Origin: Cephalotus follicularis
Lineage: Eukaryota > Streptophyta > Magnoliopsida > Oxalidales > Cephalotaceae
DNA length: 64,000 nucleotides
NCBI GenBank assembly: GCA_001972305.1
Contig: BDDD01002051.1
Span: 202,947-266,946 of the forward strand
Reading direction: 5' to 3'
The notes below the pieces were generated by a model. It was not told where the DNA came from, did no database searches, and worked only from the letters and a program-made list of their open reading frames with translations. The position numbers and the translations under genes are program-made. Below are positions 58,354-64,000 of the stretch, one piece after another (position 1 is the first letter of the stretch; every line of letters begins with the position of its first letter).

Positions 58354-58928
58354 TAATATTCGGTACACCCTACCCCTTTGATCTTTATTTTATTTTATTG
58401 TTTCTTATATTATCTTGATCATGCATTGTTATTTCTTTAGTTGGTTTTTATTGCCTTGAGGGCAATGCAAAATTTAAGTAAAGTTCATTTTAATTTTGAA
58501 AGTAGGAATAAGTGTTGATATGCTTAGAAATAATAGAAAACCCCATAGGAGAAATAATAAAAATTTTGTGTTCCACGAAAAGAAAAGGAATATATCTCAA
58601 GGTAGGAGTTTTGTGAGAAGATTAAAAATGAATGAATAAAAATAAACCAATCTTGTGTGTTTTCAAAGTTTCCTAAGATTTTACGGATGAGAAGGACAAG
58701 GAATTGATGTTTTTGCATATATATGTGCATATATATACAATAAAAAAATATAAAAGAAAAATAAAGTTAGTTTACCTCTTTGAATTCAGTCTTAGTCTGT
58801 AGCCTATTTGATTCGAGTAAATAAACCTTAGGGGTGTTCTACTCCTAGTTCCTTAAAGCCAACTGGTTTGAGAGCAACTGGTCGAAAGCTCGCTACATGG
58901 GGTCTTATAGAAAGCTTAAGAGCCTAAG
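58354..58928 (+). other. Non-coding 3' region of the Athila element, part 1
   Basis: AT-rich, without an env-like frame. TTGAGGGCAATGCAAAATTT near 58456 resembles the TTGAGGACAAGC motif just before the polypurine tract at 62273, a layout usual in this lineage. Ends at the CTAAG duplication (58924-58928). Confidence 0.6.
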
Positions 58929-59090
58929 TGTAATAACCGCAAATTCAATTCGTGTACATTGTAATAATGATTAATAAAATGTGCACTCATTTGAATTTAA
59001 TGTCCAATTAGGATAATTCTTGTGTTTTGATAAATGCTTGAAATAGAATTTTTAAATGGAAAATTAAAGAATTGATTTTTGGTGTTAAAC

Positions 59091-59250
59091 CGCCGACGCT
59101 TGGAATCACACTGTCGACGCTTTAGGACCTGGCATGTGTCAAAAAGCACCGTTGAAGACTGGGTTGGGCGCCAACCATCGACTTTTAAACGCTCCGTATA
59201 GACACCTGAAGGCGCATTAAGCGCCGACGCCCAAAGCTAACAGTCGACGC
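59091..59250. repeat. GCGTCGACGC-type cluster upstream of TATA in the solo alpha LTR
   Basis: Cores at 59094 (CCGA), 59114, 59178, 59224 (CCGA) and 59244; steps of 20 within the outer pairs. Flanks are CTG or GCG on the left and CGCTTTA or CGCC on the right. Confidence 0.7.
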
Positions 59251-60339
59251 TTTAGTCGTGTTCTGACGCAAAATAGGTGTCAGTTGGAGAGAAATGGCAG
59301 AGTTAAAATGAGGGGAGCCAAGGCACGCGTCCATAGACATGTTAACCATGCAAAGAGGTCTTTGCCAGCTGTTGTTAACCCCAGAACTAAGGCCTTGCAT
59401 GCCTCCCTTCAACCTGCAAAACCTGCACAATCTGCAAAGAACAAAAGTGAGTGCATGCATGTGAAGTGAGAGAGTGTGCAATGGAGTAAAGGGAAACTGA
59501 CGAAAATTAAAGGCACGAGTTTGAACTCTTATATCAGCTGGTGTTTGAGCTTGTTGAGTTTTAGAAACACTGAGAGATTGTGGTACCAACTGGATAATTG
59601 TTGGAAGATTTGCTGGAGAATTGAAGGAGCTTGCATGTGGATGGTTAGAGCTCAAAAGGGGGAACTTGGAAGCTTGGACTTCTCCTGGTAAGTTCCAAAT
59701 CCAAACTCTCTGTTATGTGTTAATAAGGTAACTAGGAGGATGTTTGATCTTCTGTTAATATGGTTAAGGTTAACAAACTTCTAGGGATGGAATTGAAATG
59801 GAATGTAGTGATGGTTCAAGTAAAGTGAAGTTTATAAACTCTAAATTGGATTGTAGTTGTTAGTTGCTATGATATAAGCTACTGATTCCCTTAAGTATAC
59901 ACATACACATTTTTTGTCCACACGTTTAAAAGGCTATAAATTGGTGTAGTTGACACAAGTGCATAGAGATGTGATAAAAGGGGATAGTATGAGGCCTAAT
60001 GAACTAATGATTAACTACTGTCGATTTGGAGCTGTCATAAGGTTACTAAACTTACTGGTGCTAATGCATGTATCCACAAACCTGCATGCATAGATTAATC
60101 TTGCTGGATTCGAAGGATTGGTTGGGGAAAGGCTTTGGAAGCTTTAAAGTGAAAGATCAAACCAATTGATCTTGGGATAGCAATTGAGGTAGGGGATTTA
60201 GACATGTTTTTGAACATATAACATGTATAGTATGTTATGATAGTTGATACTTGGTTGCATGATGAATTGTACTGAATTTAGTTTATTTCCATGCATCCCC
60301 TGTTTTGAAAATGTTCCTGGGATTCGTATGAAACCCAGA

Positions 60340-60480
60340 AGCGTCGATGCTTACAGGGTAACTGTCGACGCTTTGATATGAAAATGGCATAGTAATGCCT
60401 AGAATGTTGAAGCTCAAACTGTGTAACGTCGACGCCTGGTCATTAACCGTCGACGCTTATATAGTAACTGTCGACGCTTT
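60340..60480. repeat. GCGTCGACGC-type array downstream of TATA in the solo alpha LTR
   Basis: Cores at 60344, 60365, 60407 (TTGA), 60429, 60450 and 60471; steps 21, 42, 22, 21 and 21. This is the clearest array of this motif type. Confidence 0.88.
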
Positions 60481-61658
60481 GTACCGGAAAGTGTAGAAAT
60501 TGTAAACGAATCAATTGAATTGTTTCTGGTTGCAAATATCCCTGATATGTTATATCGTAATCATTATTACTGGTATTGGGTAAAATTCTACTGATATGCT
60601 TACATATTCACAGATTCACCAACTTAATGCTTAAAGCATCAACAATGATTTGTAAACGGTTTTCTATTTGGAAATCTTATTACCATACCAACTGATAATT
60701 TCCTCATTGAGTGAGGCACTGTTACTGTTTTGTTCTCCAATCGAGAACCACTACTGTACTGATATCGTTTTCCTCATATGAGATGTACGATCACTGAAAT
60801 GATATATGTTTCTAAAGAAACCCCTTTGATATTACATATTATTTATATATGTAGTATTATTAATGAATTGCACTGATTGAATTGATTGTCTATGCTTACT
60901 GCCATAGTTAGTGATGGAGAATATCATTAACTACGGATGTGATTCTGGGTGCCAGGAGTTGGCCAGAGCATCACCCAAACTGTCTGCATTGCAGATTTTA
61001 ATTGTAAAACTACCCGCCAACGCCGGTAGTAAATGTTACCTACCTGTCATCTTCGGAGTGAAGGTGATAGCTAGGTGGTGCACAGTCGGTGCTAGAAGTT
61101 AGCGACAGGTGACACCCAAACCATTGTATGAATTGATTGTACCCTTAAGCGGTATTCTTGCATATGTACTGTCTATGGCCACTTGGCATGATTGCGTACC
61201 TATTGGAATTAATTATATATGCCATTTCATTATCTGTCATGCATATTTACATTTATAGTTTCTTTTACATGCTTTATCTACCTACTTAGCCAAGTGAGGA
61301 CAACGGCTAACCCCCTACAATTTCAGATTGAGCGAAGACTTGGGGAGTACTGCTGAAGCTTGGAGAGCTTCTTCTTTTGTTTTAAGTTTGTTATTTCCCT
61401 TATGAATTTGTATTGTAATGAACGAATCATACCTCGTTTATGTTGTATTTCCTTATGTTAAGGATAATATTTGACTTGTACCAGCACGTAGTATGGGATG
61501 CGTGCGGACGGCTTGTATTTATATTCCAACTTATTGACTGCTTCCACATATTGTTTATATACTGTTGAATGAAATGCTGGAATGTATGTTTAATAACGAT
61601 ATCACCATATATGCTTGTCTTAATGGTATGGAACCGAATAACGGGGTGTGACACTAAG

Positions 61659-62292
61659 ACATTACACGAATTTAAGTTGGTAAAATTTTCATGTGCGAAT
61701 TGTTAAATCTGAAGCTACCTAGTACTTTGAGTGTCTGGTGTTTGCTCTATCCATGATATTTCAGATGGAAAAGAGTGGAAGAATATGTTCAATGAAAAGA
61801 AAGGAAAAAGAAAGAAATATGTATATATGTGAGTGCTAAAGTTCTTTTGTCTGACTCCGAAGTAAGATTTTATATTGCTACGAATGCATATCATGATTGG
61901 TTATATAATGTGGAATAAAAGAAAAATAATGTATGAAAGCTCCTTAATTGAGATGTGTTTTGATTCTAGAACTTGAAACGAAATAATAAAATTCAAGTAT
62001 GGGGGTGGCTATGAATTTTTTAGTATAGATACATTTTAACTGTTTTCAAAGTTTTGATGAACTGAATTTTGTGTGTTTATTCACTTGGAAAACACTCACA
62101 AGACAAAACTCGTCCACTAGGGCCACCTAGGGGTTTAACAGCTTGTTGCATAAGCTAAATGCAATCGTGATTCCTAAGAAAGTGAGTTAGGTTTTTGTTT
62201 TGGGTTTTCTTGTTTTTAGTTTCTGGTTTGTTTTTGTTTTTGAGTTTGTGTTAGCTTTCTATTTTGTTTGCTTGAGGACAAGCAAAAGTTTA
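61659..62292 (+). other. Non-coding 3' region of the Athila element, part 2
   Basis: Continues part 1 after the solo LTR. No frame of note; T-rich 62200-62260. TTGAGGACAAGCAAAAGTTT immediately precedes the polypurine tract. Confidence 0.6.
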
Positions 62293-62306
62293 AGTGTGGG
62301 GGTATT
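62293..62306 (+). other. Athila polypurine tract
   Basis: AGTGTGGGGGTATT next to the LTR start TGTTTAGC. The GTGTGGGGGTA form is characteristic of Athila-like elements. Confidence 0.85.
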
Positions 62307-62724
62307 TGTTTAGCATAAAAATGAGTTGTTTTTAATGATTTATTTGTGATATTTTTATGATTGGAATAGACTTCTTTGGTTGTGTTATGTTGATTTTCAG
62401 GTACAAGAGCAGAAGGGCCAAAGTGCATGAATACTACCCAAAGTTGTGGAAATTGGAGATTGAAAGATTGAAGATTGAAGAATTGACAAATTCTGCAGAA
62501 ATAGAGTGAAACGCATCGATGTCTTTCATGAGGATCGATGTCTTTTCTGGGCTTAGAGTAAACACATCGATGTATTTTGTTGCGGATCGATGTCCTTTCT
62601 GGGATTGCAGTCTACCTTCAACTGCTATGAGAAAGACATCGATGTCTTTCACCAATCGGATCGATGTCTTTGTGCAAATTTGACCTGTAGATTTTGGACC
62701 ACAACGCATCGACGTCTTCTCAAC
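62307..62724 (+). repeat. Athila 3' LTR, first 418 bp
   Basis: Pairs with 33354-33771 with about 20 differences. It keeps the palindrome pair that is decayed in the 5' LTR (GGATCGATGTC near 62658). Interrupted at TCAAC by the next LTR. Confidence 0.9.
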
Positions 62725-64000
62725 TGTCACACCCAGCCTTTCAATTCCATTAGAGACAAGCATATAAGGTGATATGAGGAATAAGTAAATAATCCAGCAT
62801 TCTCATTCAACAATTCAACAATATAAGCGGAAGATTTTAAAACTGGATTACAAAGTCATCCGCACGAAGCCCATACTACGTGTGTATACAATCCAACAAT
62901 ATCCTTATACATAAGGAAAGTAAAACAACAACACGGAGTGTGAACCGTTCATTACAATTTCAGTACATCATAAAAATAACAACCTTAAGTAGAATAGAAG
63001 CTATCCAAGCTTCAGCAGCACTCTCCGAACGCCATTGCTTAATCTAAAATTGTAGGGTGTTAGCCGTTGTCCTCACTTAGCTAAGTAGGAAGATAATGCA
63101 TGATAAGGAGTATATAAATGTAACATGTATGACATTTTATATTGAAAATAACATAATTAAGTATTCCAATATATAAGCAATCATGCCAAGTGGCCATATA
63201 CAGTACAATGCAAGAATACCGCACAAGGGTAAAATCAATCCATACTGGGGTTGGGTGACACATGTTGCTACCTACTAGCACCAACTGAGCACCACCTATC
63301 TATCACCCTACACTCCGAAGATGATAGATCAGGTAACATTTACTGCCGGCGTTAGCGGGTAGTTTAACACATAAGATCTACAAGGCAGATAAGTTTTGGG
63401 TGGATACTCTAGCCAACTCTTGGCACCTAGGACCACCACCGTAGCCAGTGACCTCTGCCATCACTCGACTAACGACATTAAGCATAGACAAACAATTCAA
63501 TAACAATATTACATATATATAATATGTAATATAAAAGTTGTTTTCTTTAGAAACATTTATCAATTCAGTAATCGTACATCTCGTAGGAGGAAAACGATAT
63601 TCAGTACAATAATAGTGCCTCTCATAGGAGGAAAATCAGTAATCATTGACAATATACATTTCCATTTTGAAAACCGTAAGGAACTCATATTTGTGCTTAA
63701 AGCACTAGTTGGTTCAAACATTTGAAAATAAGGGACAGTAGTGTAATGAACACCCTAAACAGTATATACTAATTATAACAGTAGCATATACAGTAAAGCA
63801 ATAAGCACAGTAGCATTCCAAGGGTTCAATAAAGTCATTAGCATACCATAGTCATTCTTGCACAACTTTCACAAGAAGCGCAGACATTGTTTAATTTTGG
63901 AAATGTATTTATATAAGGTCGGGGTTGACAGTTACAGTCATCCCATATGGAGGCCAGGTTAATTGCATTCAATTTAAGGCCTAAACAGAACCTTTATCAG
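62725..64000 (-). repeat. Alpha LTR running off the window
   Basis: Begins TGTCACACCCAGCC and follows the alpha consensus: GCGGAAG, CATCCGCACG, TTAGCCGTTGTCCTCACTTA at 63060, GCCAAGTGGCC at 63185. Left flank TCAAC would be the target duplication. Whether it is a solo LTR or part of an element lies outside the window. Confidence 0.85.

Larger units (their letters stand above)
58929..61653 (+). repeat. Solo alpha LTR, target duplication CTAAG
   Basis: CTAAG at 58924-58928 and 61654-61658; ends TGTAATAACCG and GGGGTGTGACA. At 2.7 kb it is the longest and cleanest alpha LTR here, and it is in + orientation. A TATA-like TTATATC lies at 59529-59535. The conserved GGCCACTTGGC block is near 61177 and the TTAGCC/GGCTAA arms at 61288-61312. 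Confidence 0.95.
33354..64000 (+). mobile_element. Athila-like Ty3/gypsy retrotransposon expanded by nested insertions
   Basis: Order along the + strand: 5' LTR 33354-34782, primer site, gag, protease, RT, RNase H, integrase, non-coding 3' region, polypurine tract 62293-62306, 3' LTR from 62307. The 3' LTR is cut at 62724 by another LTR and its end is beyond the window, so the true end and target duplication cannot be given. Over the first 418 bp the two LTRs differ at roughly 20 sites (about 5 percent by eye), so insertion is not recent. No env-like frame was found. Confidence 0.85.

Noticed and set aside
58354..62292. Env-like gene of the Athila element
   Set aside because: After removing the solo LTR, no frame of sufficient length or with a signal and membrane segment remains between integrase and the polypurine tract.

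Overview
This 64 kb window is intergenic, repeat-dense plant DNA. I found no host gene and no rRNA or tRNA gene. Almost every base I can explain belongs to LTR retrotransposons and their solo LTRs. The lineages are diagnostic of a seed plant, probably an angiosperm with a large genome: Ty3/gypsy chromoviruses with a C-terminal chromodomain and an initiator-Met-tRNA primer site, an Athila-like Ty3 element with a GGTGCCGTTGCC primer site, and a Ty1/copia element with a very long LTR. The species cannot be named from this. All coding regions carry stops, frameshifts or lost catalytic residues, so nothing here looks autonomous.

LTR families are named here for reference. Alpha (TGTAATAACCG...GTGTGACA): 8817-10333, both LTRs of the element at 18717-28269, the solo at 58929, and the start of an LTR at 62725. 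Beta (TGTAATACCC...): 2561-3975, 5337-6470, 12381-14826. Gamma: the LTRs of the element at 38647-49151. Delta: 23373-25696 and 28486-31382. Epsilon: 53741-57379 and probably 16979-18711. There are also a copia LTR and an Athila LTR.

Left half (1 to about 33.3 kb). The outermost recognisable element is a + strand chromovirus whose pol end, polypurine tract and 3' delta LTR lie at 28392-31382; its 5' part is off the window. Inside it lies epsilon-like LTR sequence (16979-18711, resuming at 28275). That sequence is split by a + strand copia element (window start to 16978) and by a - strand chromovirus (18717-28269, target duplication GGAGT). The copia element is itself split by a - strand composite chromovirus (2424-10333, duplication GCACT), and its 3' LTR by a solo beta LTR (12381-14826, duplication GATCA).

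Right half (33354 to the end). One + strand Athila-like element (5' LTR 33354-34782, 3' LTR from 62307) has been expanded to about 29 kb by at least six insertions: a reversed solo Athila LTR (duplication CCCAC), a - strand chromovirus 38647-49151 (CAAAC) that carries a solo copia LTR (CAACA), an LTR-like block 49665-51977, a solo epsilon LTR (CTTCC), a solo alpha LTR (CTAAG), and an alpha LTR entering the 3' LTR at 62725. Removing them in thought joins gag, protease, RT-RNase H and integrase in the right order.

The most unusual signal is not a gene. Several otherwise different LTR families carry clusters of short palindromes centred on TCGA, set about 21 bp apart with unrelated sequence between them. 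The flanks of the core are family-specific: CAG-TCGA-CTG in beta, gamma and one alpha copy; GCG-TCGA-CGC in the other alpha copies; ACA-TCGA-TGT in Athila. Clusters lie upstream of, and often also downstream of, a TATA-like site. The spacing is kept even where the motif has decayed. A delta LTR has a comparable palindrome array with 44 bp period.
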